This document shows positions 51,579 through 63,187 of a stretch of DNA of 64,000 nucleotides, in pieces. Origin of the DNA: Polyodon spathula (taxonomy: Eukaryota > Chordata > Actinopteri > Acipenseriformes > Polyodontidae). The first letter of the stretch is position 1. Every line of letters begins with the position of its first letter. The stretch covers positions 25,628,147 to 25,692,146 of the forward strand of contig NC_054549.1 in NCBI RefSeq assembly GCF_017654505.1, given 5' to 3'. Below the pieces are notes generated by a model. That model did not search any database, was not told the origin of the DNA, and was given only the letters and a program-made list of their open reading frames with translations. The translations under genes were made by a program, and so were the position numbers.

Positions 51579-52853
51579 CTCATACTGTAAAAATTAGCAA
51601 ATAAGACTAATTTCATGTGTTTAAAAGTAATATTAATTAGACAAATGTGGAAATAACATTCTGCCAAATAAAGCAGTTCCTGTTTTCCATTTACAACTGT
51701 ATTAAAGTACTAACTATGTTCTAATAGTTATACTAAAGTGTAATTTATGTGTAGTTTCTGTTAATAAAAATATGACTTCTCAAGTTTTGTATGTATGCCG
51801 TGAACATGTTGGCAGAGTTGAACACTGCATTTGACAGTACTGTATATTAATGTTATGGCTCAGGTGCACTTAATTTAAGTGTCTGTTTAAGCCCACTCTG
51901 AGCCCCAACTAACTGCTTATGCTGTACGGAAGCATACCATTGCAGTAGAACTGTATTAAGTTGTTCTATCGTGACAGTTTAAGTCTGTTTACTCAGTTAT
52001 AAAAATCTGACTGCCCAATTGGTAATTTCGTGGATGCTTCATTTGTCAGATTCTTTCTTGTTTATTCCCTCGTTGATCTCCAGGTGTTTTTTTTTTTTGT
52101 TTGTTTTCTCTCATTGAGAGGTGCTGTTTGGTCTCCTGGCTGCTCTGTGTTTGAAGGCTCTTTGCCAAATGATGTTTCCACAGTTGGCATGTTTAAGATA
52201 AAACTCACTTCAGAAATGATGTAATTTATTTGGTGTTATTGGCAGTTGATATGTCTGTCTAGGTTTTCAGTGAGGAGGTTGCCGGTACTAGATCCGTAAT
52301 GTTATGCTGGGATAATATCACAGGTCTAGTGCAAGGCTGACCAATCAAAGCTTAGGAATTGTTCCTGTCATAGTATAATGAAATGTAATTTGAACGGCTT
52401 ATTGTCACACCATATGTACAAGTAAAAAGGCCTGTCACAGTATCCAATCAGTCTGCATGTGGAAGCTATTATTAACCAATCAACACTGGCATTGCACTGT
52501 GACAGTGTGTGACTGTCTGGATTTACCACCAGAAAAATATCATCCTTGCTATGGCCAGACAATAGCATACACTGTTCTCCAATCTGCTATACGTGTTATT
52601 GTGCACCTGTCTACTCACAGTCTCTTTGAATGGCTGAGTCATAAGAAAATACCATTTAGTATTAGTACCCCCACAGTCTGGTTTATTTACTAGATTTCAA
52701 CACCAGCTCTGTGGCAATTACTTTAACATGATGTATGGCTTTATGCACAAAGCCTACATAGAACTCTGACTGAGAACCACTACAAAATTTAATAATTTTA
52801 TGTATAGCCCTATTCTCTCTTGCAATGAACCACTCTGAGATATCAGAGTATAA
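51579..52853. other. Anonymous AT-rich sequence
   Basis: No gene is recognised. GGGATAATATCACAGG near 52308-52324 weakly echoes 51075-51110. Confidence 0.5.
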
Positions 52854-52861
52854 GGTTAGGG

Positions 52862-53284
52862 TAGTGGTTTCAACCTTTCCATCTCAAGTACCAGTGTTTC
52901 CTGCACGGACCACCAGGTGCACCAGTACCGATGCGCAATCTTAACGGCTGTTATAAAACGGAGACCTACACCGTTACAACGGCTTTTCCAACTGAAAATG
53001 TGACGGCATCATCCAATTACTTGACAAGAGTTCAGCACAATCACTGCAGAGAGGCTGCTTTGGTTCAGTAACAGTAACGTTGAAATTTCATCGTACATAC
53101 CTCCCTTCATAATTTCTCATGTCTCTGTGATTCAGTGGTACACAGATCGATTCATTACAATGGTGCAATTGAGGAAGTATTGTGGTTGAGGAATCAGATC
53201 GTCATAAAGAACTGACTGTGCTTACCAGTTGCAAGCTTGTCACGTAGCAGTACTGGTACGTGTGCCTTTGGTTGAAAAGCACTG
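52862..53284. mobile_element. Non-autonomous hAT element with perfect 8-bp target duplication
   Basis: The left end TAGTGGTTTCAACC and right end GGTTGAAAAGCACTG are inverted; the consensus resembles the CAGTGGTTCTCAA ends of the hAT-Charlie/MER5 group. GGTTAGGG flanks it on both sides (52854-52861 and 53285-53292), exactly eight bases as hAT requires. Its 423 bp contain no transposase frame. Confidence 0.85.
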
Positions 53285-53292
53285 GGTTAGGG

Positions 53293-56016
53293 TGGTAAAA
53301 TATCAGAAGGAATTGAGTGATCTCCCTACGCAACAACAGCCTTTGACCTCTAGGTGGCAGCAGCCAACATCTGTCTATCTCCTGGGTGTTAAGAAGCAAG
53401 AGGCTTGGTCGTGTGTTCCTATGTGCCTTAAAGTCATTTAAAAGACAGCAGCTTTTTTGGATAAATGAGTCTCAAAATGTATTGCACCCCTACTGGGGGA
53501 ATGCCTGGCGCGCACCGTCTAAACCTCAGCAAGCTATTACTAAACTGTACCCACATCCCACTGCTCAGACAAGTTTTAAAGATTGTATTTTTTATTAGCT
53601 TAACAATCTTTAAGACATGTTGTTTTAATCTTTAAGTACCCAGCTGGATAAACAAAGCTGTGTACGTTGTCAAATGAGACAGTAAATGCAAATGATGCCA
53701 CCCCAATTCACAATAGTCTTTTTCTTTTATTGGCCTAGTATTTGAGACATTTCCTTTGTCAGGGGCCACTGAGGATGTGAATGTATTCACAGCTCAGATC
53801 TCAACCCTGACAGGGCTGTTTTACATACTGGTGGTTTGCTGGGTTATTACAATTTCACAATCCATACAAAACCATACAACTGTCTTAAACAGAAACACGT
53901 ACAGTATCTGTAGAAACTATCACCCGCTCTGGTATGTATACAATAAAGCATGTAAAATATGAAGCTGTATATGTGTATTTTCAGTTTCCGTGGCTGTATT
54001 TTACTTTGCATTTGTCACTAGTATAGGAATAATTGGGCAGCGCTATATAAGGCAAAATGCTTAATTTCACTCATGCATGGCAAGCCGTTTGGACCAGTTT
54101 TTATACAATATTTAAGCAATTTGTTAATTTTTAAGTAATTCTTAGTAAGTTTGACTTTTTTTTGTACTATATGTTTGTATCTGTATATTTTTGAATATAT
54201 TATTCTACTGCAAAGGAGCACTGTATCTCCTACAGGCTGTTTTTTTTTTTTTCATTTGAATGAAGAGGCATTGCGACTAGCAGGCTGACTCACTTTCAGA
54301 TGTAAAAATATTTCCATGCATGGAAAAGGATCCAGTGAACTATTTTGATTTGCAGCAGCATGCTCTGCAATGGTTATACATTTCTGTTTGGGTATCGTAA
54401 TAGGTACAACATTCCCAACCTGTGAATAACTGAACTGAGGAAATGCTTTGAAAATGTGCCCCAGTGTGTCTAACTTGTGATTTTTTTTACTTTCAGTTTC
54501 TCCTGGGATGTTTTGCATTTTCACTTTTGATGTGTCCAATGGTTTATTAAATTTTACTTTCAGTTTCTGGGAAAAAAATCTAAGTGTTATATATGTGGTA
54601 ATTCAATTTATTTAAATGATGTCAGTTTTCACCTGCTTCATAACAGTAAGTGGCATACTTACTTTAATAGGTATTCCAGAAATAGAAGCCCCAGTTACTC
54701 CAGAATACTAATTTATATTGGTCTCTCATTATCCTGAACTTCTCTAGAAGTCTAGCTTAATGAAGCAAATTATTTCCTGTAAGTAGAGCAATTGCAGTTG
54801 ATAATTTACAAGGTACATTATTGACATGCATATTATAGAATTACAATGTTTTTTTGTTTTTTTTTACAGTAATCCAGTATGCAGTTGCTATTATTAAAAT
54901 GGGCAGAAGTCAAATTAAACAAAGAAATAAGGTTTATTTGGAGGTACCAATGCAACTTGTACCACTGATGTGGAAATTCTGTAGACCAGCTGAAACGTGC
55001 AGGGCCATGTGGGAGTGGTAATGCTTTAATCAGTATGGTATGGTGCCCCCCTAAAACTCTCAAATGTGGAACTTCTTAAAGTTTCTGATGAGGGTTAAAC
55101 ATTAAAGCTTACTGAAAACATTTAAAAAGATATTGGAAAACTGTGTGAGGCTTATGGAAATATTAGATCATGATGAGAAAGCCACTGATAGTCATTGTCA
55201 AAGATTCTGAGAGACCAGCAGTAAGTACTATAGAAGGTGAAGTTTAATCGTACGCAGCTATTTTTCCTATTAGTGGGTATTTCGTTACTATTATGTTGAT
55301 ATGTGAGCCCTGAGGTATGAATTAAGTGTGAGTCATTAAGCTGGGATTAGACTGATTCATTTGTACTGACAACTTTATTGGAATCATTTACTGTATCTTT
55401 CAGTTTGGGTTGTTTTTTTGCATTTTTAGAGGATTTATTTTTTATTAAATCTTTCATCAGATACACTGTAACATTCCTCTTTGCAGGATTTTTTAAATGT
55501 GTACAGTGTCTCAAAAACATTTACCATTTGCAGGGCGTGTCAACCATTGTGGGTGGTTGACCTTGATGTTGACCTAATTGTGTTGTCATTTGATTTTTTG
55601 GTTTCTGGAATATATAGTCTTTGTAAGAGTACATTTTGTTTACTGGTACTCTTACTGTACTTGGTGAAGGTTTTTTTTTAAGGGAAAGGCCAGTTACAGG
55701 TTTGTTATTGCAGTGCACTCTACAGGCTTTCCAACTCACTGAAAGCAAATTAGACATGGTCCCCTTACTGAAGTCCTTCTTGATTGCTGTGAGCTATATT
55801 CAATCTGTGCTCTCAGCACCCACCCACCTCAATAAGGCACAGTTTAATACAGCTGATCAGCTAACAGTGAAAGATAGCACAGTAAGAAGCAAGGCCCCAG
55901 TTAGCAGGTTTCATGATGTTTCAATACTCTTTCAGTACTATACTGGGGGTCAAGAAGAGCTATTTCCTTGTAGTGACCCATGGTCAACGTCTCTGATGGC
56001 AAAAAGCTCTTAAAAT
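53293..56016. other. Anonymous AT-rich sequence
   Basis: No gene is recognised. GCGCTATATAAGGC near 54041-54054 resembles a SINE 3' tail fragment. Confidence 0.5.
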
Positions 56017-56108
56017 CGAACTTTCCATGCAATGCTTAAGCAAAGCAATGTTGGGTTTGGTTAGTACATGGATGGGAGACAACCTGGGAATACTGAGTGC
56101 TGTAGGCT
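56017..56108 (+). pseudogene. 5S rRNA-like fragment
   Basis: From 56038 the sequence follows vertebrate 5S rRNA closely: GGTTAGTACATGGATGGGAG, CCTGGGAATAC, then GTGCTGTAGGCT at the 3' end, with a handful of substitutions. This is the internal promoter half and the 3' end; the first 40-50 bases of 5S are not recognisable. It therefore cannot give a normal 5S RNA. It may be a retroposed 5S copy or the head of a decayed 5S-derived (SINE3-type) element. A (TA)n tract begins 20 bases downstream. Confidence 0.8.
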
Positions 56109-56125
56109 GCATGTTAAGCTCATAC

Positions 56126-56126
<1 letters not shown>

Positions 56127-56187
<61 letters not shown>

Positions 56188-56250
56188 TAATATATATATA
56201 TCAGTCCTAATATATATATACTATATATCTATATATTATTTATATATATG
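56127..56250. repeat. (TA)n microsatellite with degenerate flank
   Basis: A pure TA run to about 56186 is followed by interrupted TATA blocks, including CAGTCCTAATATATATA. It generates a poly(Ile-Tyr) frame. Confidence 0.95.
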
Positions 56251-56790
56251 TGCCCCAGGATACAGCAATAATCATACAGATTCAGTGTCTAATCTGGAAT
56301 ATTAGACATAAAATGGGCATATATTTACAGAGTACATTAAATTAGTCTAGTTTCCTAGACTTGTGTGAAGGGTTAATCATTTTTAATAGCCTAAGGGATC
56401 TGTCATGAATATGAGAATCACAATCTTTAAGGTATAAACCTGCAGGGGTGTTAACAAGTTTTTAATTACAGAAAGGCAACCAAAGGTGGACTGAAACAAA
56501 TCTGAGAGATGAGATAGGGGAATTCACAGGCAGTGAAGAGAAAAGACTGATCTGGCAGGAAGCTGCAGTGGCTTTTGACCAACAGTAGACATAAATTGCT
56601 GATGATGATGATGCTGATGATAATGGTTCACTTGTGTTTGTCTTTTGAATGTTCTGAGGTGTTTTGTTAAAAGACAGACAGCTTGAGCTTTGTCTACCTC
56701 TGCGTTTCCGTAATCTTTTGATAATGACGGTCATTTTGTCTACCCAGAAAATTCTGATTCGGAGGTATATGTAATTACACATTACAAACC

Positions 56791-57666
56791 CATACCTGCC
56801 AACTGTCCCAACATGGTCTGGACAATCCTGATTTCCTAGCAAATTTCCCACGTCCTGATTTTGAAACTCCCAATGTTTATCCTTGAAAATTCTTTAATGC
56901 TCTAATGCATTCGCTCTTGTGCTTGTGCTATTTTTTTTGTTCGCTGCTGAATCTTGTGCACTGCATTCGCATACCCTCCAACATCTGAGAGATGGAAATA
57001 GGTACGCTTGTGTGGCATTGAGAGCAAGCAGCGCACAGTGTGGTAGTGAGCAACCTGCTTCCAGGGGGGTCTGGGACATGCCCCTCTCAAGAGAATATTT
57101 GAAATGTTAACTTTAAAATATGCAATTTCCTGCTGATTAAAGCAATATGATTTACAATCCTGTGTTCCTTTAGGAATAAGGGATACATTAGATGGATTAA
57201 GATTAAGAAATCTAGAAGTTTCAATGCCTGGCGCCAGCAAGAATTTCAGCCTTACAAAAAATATTTTCATGGTATTTTCGTCTTAAAATCTTGTCAGTTT
57301 TTAATCTCCAGCACTGTGTGTAATAATGTTAAGAATTTTTTACCTTACATATTCTTCTGAACAGTAATGGAACAAGCCATGAACGTGGTTCTGAGTGCTA
57401 TTGCTCCTGCTCAGAAATGAACCAAACAAATTCTATAATAACAGAAAATCTTTGACTGGACTGTCTTCACCAATATTTTTGCTGTCTAGTGACTATCTGT
57501 CTAGCAGGTAGTACCATGGGGATGTGATGCTAGCAACCACATGCCTCGTGTAGCCTGGCAGGGCCGTGCAGGGGAAAAACAAAGGTATTGTACCAGCTAA
57601 ATCGGCACAGTTGGAGGGAATGCACTCGGTGTCCCTCTGAGCAGATTCCAAATGTTGGCAAGTATG
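56791..57666. mobile_element. Candidate DNA element with inverted ends
   Basis: CATACCTGCCAAC at the left and GTTGGCAAGTATG at the right are inverted with one mismatch over 13 bases. The interior includes TACCCTCCAACATCTGAGAG and GGTCTGGGACATGCCCC. No clean target duplication was found and no transposase is encoded. Confidence 0.4.
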
Positions 57667-58407
57667 CAAAACTACTTCTGCTAAAATCTGCACAATGATT
57701 TTAAAAAGTACTTGCACAGATATTATTTATTTTGCGTCTTATGAAATTGCAATTTTACTACAGTAATTCCAAATGCATACTGCAATTTAATGCAAGAAAA
57801 AAAAAAAATAGACCATTTTGAATACGGTATGCAAGACCAAAACAACACCTATAAATACGTTTTCACCATATTTGAGCATTATAAAACATTACTCACATAA
57901 TAAGTAAATAGGTAATAATGATAATTAGGGGACTTCACGTTAAAAGAAATGTCCCTTCCAGACCAGTGGCAGTCCTGTTACATTTACCCATTCTAACCAC
58001 AGTTTTAGATAACACACGGCAGTCTGTACCTGCTCCACAAAAACAATCCGAGAACGAAAACAGAAATAGTAACTGATACCACAGATAATGACAAATATAG
58101 CTTTTTTGGAATTAGAAAGAGAACACCACTGTACCAAACCATCAAGACAGCTAAACCTTTCATTAGGAAGAGAACCCCACTGTACCAAACCATCAAGACA
58201 GCTAAACCTTTCATGAGCCCTGCAAGCTGCTCATTTCAGGCTAGCTGAGAGGCAAGTACAGTGTGTGTCTTCTGCTGATGTCAGTGTTGCTAACTCATCA
58301 GCCATTAGGAGGTGATCCATTGCATTCTTCCTCTGCTTAATAAAAGCTTGTCTTTGAGTGTAAACTGAAGTGTGTGTTCACTAACCTAGCCTCAGGGAGT
58401 TTCAACA
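57490..58407 (+). mobile_element. Weak candidate LTR
   Basis: The 3' part looks like an LTR R-U5 region: CTTAATAAAAGCTTGTC (AATAAA at 58339-58344) ending TTTCAACA. TCTAG follows at 58408-58412 and also precedes a TG at 57485-57489. Against it, the left end lies inside the inverted-end candidate that finishes at 57666, so the true 5' end may be different. Confidence 0.25.
58111..58215. repeat. Two-copy tandem repeat, unit 51 bp
   Basis: Two nearly identical copies start at 58111 and 58162 and share CCACTGTACCAAACCATCAA and GACAGCTAAACCTTTCAT. They produce a repeated peptide frame on the minus strand that is not a gene. Confidence 0.95.
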
Positions 58408-59128
58408 TCTAGGTCGTCACCTCGACCGTTGAGAGAATTGCAAGCCAGCATACACGCTACAGGTTATAGTTCAAAGAACATTGAATTACCTGTTTCAACC
58501 AAAGGGGTCAGGATTCTTTCCCATGGGGTGCTACTGGGACTTGGCATCCTAATACTACTTGGAGCTGAAATAGCGCAAGCATTTCAGCTGATGTTTTCAA
58601 GAAAACTGTTTATAACTGGAAAGATACAGTTGAGAAAGTTGCTATGTAAATTTACTGTATTATGGAAGTGGTCACTGCACACAAATGATTAATTTCACCA
58701 TTTAATTGTAAAGCTTGCTTTCTTAAAATAGAAACCAAAAGAACAATATATAACACATGTGTATTATAGGAAGTATTTGTAGATTTAGCTGGCAATCCCA
58801 GAATGCCTTTGGGGGCATAACCGTAAGCTAACTGAAAGCGGTTGGTCAGACTCCTGGTAACCGTAAGCAACAGCAAAACAACCCAAGCAGCTTACATTCA
58901 GTAGCATGGCAGTATTGGACAGGAACTGAGTGAAACGTTCTTCAAAGTAAAAGCATACAAGGAAGTAATTGGTCTATGATATCTATATTTGAAAGTTTAA
59001 CCCATTAGATTCGTGCCTGTGGATTCTCACATTCTGATTCTCAAATAGGTGAAATTCCAAATTAGGTGAAAAAGAGAACAAAGATTAAAAATAAATAACA
59101 GATTTAAAAAAAAAAAAAATGTCCGAAC
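58408..59128. other. Anonymous sequence
   Basis: The plus frame 58429-58692 contains one hydrophobic stretch (GVLLGLGILILLGAEIAQAF) but has no family resemblance and no neighbours. I do not call it a gene. Confidence 0.5.
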
Positions 59129-59287
59129 ATAACACTTTACATTAAATATCTCCAATTACTGTTTGTTTACTCGTTAAGTACATTGTAACTATGCATAACA
59201 TTATAATTGTGTGCAAGTACACGTGTTTACTATGTAACTACTATATAGATACACAGTAATTACAGACACTTCATGTAAAGTGTTACC
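59129..59287. mobile_element. Palindromic MITE (family A, copy 3, short form)
   Basis: Ends ATAACACTTTACATTAA and CATGTAAAGTGTTACC are inverted. The arms share TTGTAACTATGCATAACA and ACACAGTAATTAC.GACAC with the other copies, but about 80 bp of the left arm and loop are missing. No clear target duplication. Confidence 0.8.
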
Positions 59288-59560
59288 TACCCAAGCATAG
59301 CTACTGAATGTGTTGTAAACTGCTACTGCTATGGAGCAGCATCTTAAGACTATTCACGATCATTTCCCACGTGACATCCATGCAAGCAAGGAAGCAGAAC
59401 ACACCATTTAATGAGTTGGAACATTTAGTCAAAGCTGGTGTTTCTATGATTCCATTGGCTTAGTCTTCCTGGGTCCTAGGCTCTAGCATGCAATTAATTG
59501 CTCGACAGAATATGAAAAAAATAAAACAAAAAAATTAAAAGTAATAATTTAGATTTTTTT

Positions 59561-59888
59561 TCTAACACTTTATATTCTGTGTGTCTAGTTACTGTGTATT
59601 TAAATTGTAGTTACTTTTTACACATGTATTTATTTACACATAATTACAATGTTATTATGCATAGTTGTAATGTACTTCATGAGTAAATCTTTTTGCCCTA
59701 TATATGTAAGGACATAATTGTATCAGAAAAGACTGGGGTAGAGTTAGGATTATACAATACAAAAAAATCCCATATTAAATATATTGTAACTATGCATAAT
59801 AACATTGTACTCATGTGTAAGTACACGTGTTTAGCAAGTAACTACTTTATAAATACATAGTAAGTACAGATACTTAAGTAGTGTTACC
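59561..59888. mobile_element. Palindromic MITE (family A, copy 4)
   Basis: Starts TCTAACACTTTATATT and ends TTAAGTAGTGTTACC. The arms share GTTATTATGCATAGTTGTAA and TAACTATGCATAATAACA. The loop has a GAGTTAGGATTA segment comparable to the telomere-like loop of copy 2. It lies only 273 bp from copy 3. Flanks show no convincing 8-bp duplication. Confidence 0.8.
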
Positions 59889-60853
59889 AAATGTTTACAA
59901 AAAACAAACATGCAAGTTATACCTATTCACTTCAAAAAGTTGAAGTGAAATGCTTGCTAATTATCTTAGATGTGATATTACAAAACATGTCATTCCTCTT
60001 TAATATTAGTGCTTTACTTCATTTACTGTAAAAAACAAACAAAAAAAAAACAAAAGTCATATCGTATACTACTCAAAATGTAAAAAGGATTGCTTCTTCA
60101 CTTCTCACAGCCTGTAAAAATACTGCAGAAACCTTTTTAATTCCATGCAGTGGAATTGGAATTAGATCCAGTTCTGGAGTTATTCTACACAGAGCTGTTT
60201 AAACTCAGCCAGCTGCTGGCAGAGCACAACACAGCACTCCCTCGCTGTCTGCAGCTGGCTGTCACTCAGCTCAATCAAGGTTTTCTGGAAGGCATGCACC
60301 CGCGCTCTGTGATAGCGTTGAATCTAGTAATTACAAGACACAGTAATACAACCATTAGAGTGAAGCTAGTGCTTCATTATATTACATAGTGTGATGCATT
60401 CTGACCTTTTCAGCCAGAGTCTGTGTTGTTCTTTCAAACAGGTGTCTGTCTCTAATTATTACAGGATACAATGGAAGTGCTCTTTAAACGCTGTGGCGTA
60501 CTTTTATTAGCAAACTGATATTTCAAACAAACAAAAACACAAAACAAAACCTAGCCCTGCTTTAGGCGCTAACTAAACTGGTTAATAGTAGTGCTATCTA
60601 ATGCAGGGCAAGGTAAGCCTGTTCCCCTGTTTAAATTAATTCCATAAATCACCTAATCCAAATCACATTCAAGCACTTCTTTGTCAGAACCCGTACCTTT
60701 GTTTTGTTAACAGAAAACTCTTTTTTTGTCCGACACACCTTTCCACTGTTCAGTTTCTTTCCTCTCTCTCCACTTCAACCCTCTCCCCTGAACACATCAA
60801 CTGAAACCTTTTTAACCCCAAATTGATCACTTGTATCTGATCAGCATTTGCCC
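59889..60853. other. Mostly anonymous; one exon-like frame
   Basis: The frame 60150-60389 (+) is GC-richer, starts just after an acceptor-like TTTTTAATTCCATGCAG, and encodes an amphipathic ELFKLSQLLAEHN segment. I recognise no protein family, and no second exon is seen nearby. Confidence 0.3.
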
Positions 60854-60937
60854 ATTAACTATACAATTAAGCAATTGTTACATTAACTATACAATTAAGC
60901 AATTGTTACATTAACTATACAATTAAGCAATTGTTAC
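60854..60937. repeat. Three perfect tandem copies of a 28-bp unit
   Basis: The unit runs from ATTAACTATACAATTAAGCA to ATTGTTAC and is repeated three times without a mismatch or spacer. The half-unit CAATTAAGCAATTG is itself a near palindrome. Confidence 0.97.
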
Positions 60938-61127
60938 ATTTGTCATCATACAATGTGTGTGGCTATCCCCAGGGTCCTAAAGCCTCCAAATTGACGTTTG
61001 GTACATACACATCATCACAATAGTCTAATCCCAGGTTTGATGCTTCTTTTCAACATGTAGCCATTAGTGGAGCTATTCATAAATTACAAATAAATTAAGT
61101 AATTGTATCTAAACATGAAATCACAAA

Positions 61128-61455
61128 CATGCATTTTAATTTTAAAACAGACATCTGGTACTACACTAAGTTCTCTGTTTGCTTGCCTTGCCTTCCAGGA
61201 AGTCTGTTACTGCTTTACTTGTTTGCTCATTTCGTCCAGCAGTGTCTTCTGGGTCCAGGCATGTTACTAGCTGAAAATATGTCAGTCAATAGGGGTATCA
61301 GCAGTTTGGCTATTGACAAGAATGAAGCCAGTGAAGGGGTGGGGATAATTTCACCACCCAAGTGCCACTGGCAGTGCAAGACATTGTAAAAGCTTAGCTA
61401 CAGAGATTTCATTAACCTAGAGTAGTACCAGATATAATTTCATATATAATGAAAA
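61128..61455. repeat. Unclassified interspersed repeat, copy 2
   Basis: This is the longer copy of the repeat at 32790-33025, in the same orientation. It has about 100 extra bases (including CCAGTGAAGGGGTGGGGATA) before the shared AACCTAGAGTAGTACCAGAT segment. Confidence 0.75.
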
Positions 61456-61837
61456 GATGTGCATGGCAGAGACAATGTATTCATCTATTTTCTTAGCTAG
61501 AATTATTTTAAAGAAACACAGGGTTAATAAAGAATTAAATTATACAGCAACCATAAAAGCCTATTTTTTATGTGTGTATTAAAATTTAGCAAACTTCTAT
61601 AAAAACAATTACAATTTATTGAGACATGTTCAGGTAGATACTTAAGTCATTGGTAACAAAGTTGGAAAACACACAAGTATTTGGTCAGTAATGAAGAATA
61701 CATTATACATGACAAAAAAACAAACACCGGGATGGATTTGATCGGTTTTAGCCGGGATGGATTTGTTCGGTTTTATCATAATTGTTGTTATCTTGCTATC
61801 ATATGTTGTTATTTCAGTACACTATATTTTAAAACAG

Positions 61838-61990
61838 GCATGTCCAATCACGACCCTGGAGGGCCACTCCACTCCTGGTTTAACAGCTAAAATAGTATCA
61901 GTAATTACTTCAGGGTCTGTCTGGAGGTTTAATTGGTTCAATGAAACAATTTTCAACAGGGTTTGAACAAAGACCAGGAGTGGTCTTTTT
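61838..61990. mobile_element. Fragment of a non-autonomous hAT-like element
   Basis: CAGGCATGTCCAATCACGAC and CCTGGAGGGCC are typical of a widespread fish hAT-type end (CAGGGGTGTCCAA form, from recall). An internal CCACTCCTGG/CCAGGAGTGG inverted pair bounds the fragment. No target duplication was found. Confidence 0.4.
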
Positions 61991-63187
61991 AATGTCTTCC
62001 ATCTAAGAAAAGAAGAAAAAAATAAATAAATAATATTAAATTAAAATATATAATTTTGTTTTTTTATTTTTAATCTAAAAGCTTGATCAAAATGTGGTAT
62101 ACTTTAATAACTGTATTATTAAACATTGCAGATGAACGCATAGCAGATTTAGGAGCTTATACTGTGTCGTGTTCAAAGTAACCACCCCATTGATAATATC
62201 CTTCATGGAGCTCTATTCTAGAACTTTGTATTCACAGCAAGCAGGCTGTCACTGGCAGCTGATAAAGGGTTCCATTGCCATTATTTATTAACTTGATTGT
62301 TATTTTGATTGCTTATTGTAACACAGGGAACACTGCCTCAGGCAGACCAACAATCTACAGCCATTGTGTTGCACCGTCACGGGCTTATCTTGGAAACTTG
62401 TCCAAATAAGCACATTAGAGATTGTCTAATTGAATTGATTACGTGCAATTAATTTAAAACAGTGAGAAAATGAACACATAGCTACCAATGGTAAAATGAA
62501 TGAGATTTTTTAGAAGGTGTTTAGGGTGCCTAATTAAAGCACAAAGGGGTCTAACATTTTCACACATGAGTGTCTGTTGTTTCTATATCACTGATTACAA
62601 ACTGAACATGTAAATTCTCACACCCAGAGGTGTTCATGCAGGTAGGTGTATAAAGGATACAAATGACAAGTCTTGAGGTGTTCAAATACACAGTGTTGGA
62701 CACGTTACTGAAAAAAAGTAACTCATTACTCGTTTCTTCAGATAAAACCAATAGAATGTCCTTACTTTTTACTTAATAAAAAAGTAGTGTGTTATATCAC
62801 TCAATATATTTATTTCTCTTGTCTTGTCATGCGAAATAGTGGTTGACTATTGTTTACTATTTAACTATACGTCTGGTAATTAAATTATTAAATGTGTCAA
62901 ACATGTTTTTAACATTTTTGTAGAATAACAAACAAACAAACATCTCTTAATTTACTGGACATAGCAAATAGTTCATTGTAATCATTACAATACATGTGAC
63001 TTTGCGCAAGCCATAAGGAGTGAACAAAATAAAATAAATAAACTTAAGTTATGTAAAGGCTTTTTATAAGAATAGCGAGTGTTAGTTGGAAATGTATGTA
63101 ATGTGTATAAAACATTGTGTTAAAAGAAATTTCTTAACGTAATAGATACACATGTTTTATAGATGCATACTATGCATCAATTATACT
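61991..63187. other. Anonymous AT-rich sequence with one transposon-end fragment
   Basis: CAGTGTTGGACACGTTACTG at 62691-62710, followed by AAGTAACTCATTACTC, resembles the end of a common fish hAT MITE; the other end is not found. No gene is recognised. Confidence 0.4.
62330..62465. promoter_or_regulatory. Possible conserved non-coding element
   Basis: Repeat-free block with GTCTAATTGAATTGATTACG and TGCAATTAATTTAAA, rich in homeodomain-type cores. Composition only; conservation is untested. Confidence 0.22.

Noticed and set aside
55636..56013. Plus-strand frame of 125 codons
   Set aside because: No motif, no neighbours and no splice signals that stand out. It could be chance in a slightly GC-richer stretch.
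58005..58214. Minus-strand frame with an internal peptide duplication
   Set aside because: The duplication comes from the 51-bp tandem DNA repeat and the frame has no domain.
58429..58692. Plus-strand frame with a hydrophobic segment
   Set aside because: It has no family resemblance or splice context, and composition alone can produce such a segment.
60854..60937. Direct repeats of 28 bp as a possible CRISPR array
   Set aside because: There are no spacers between the copies, no cas genes, and the sequence is vertebrate nuclear DNA.
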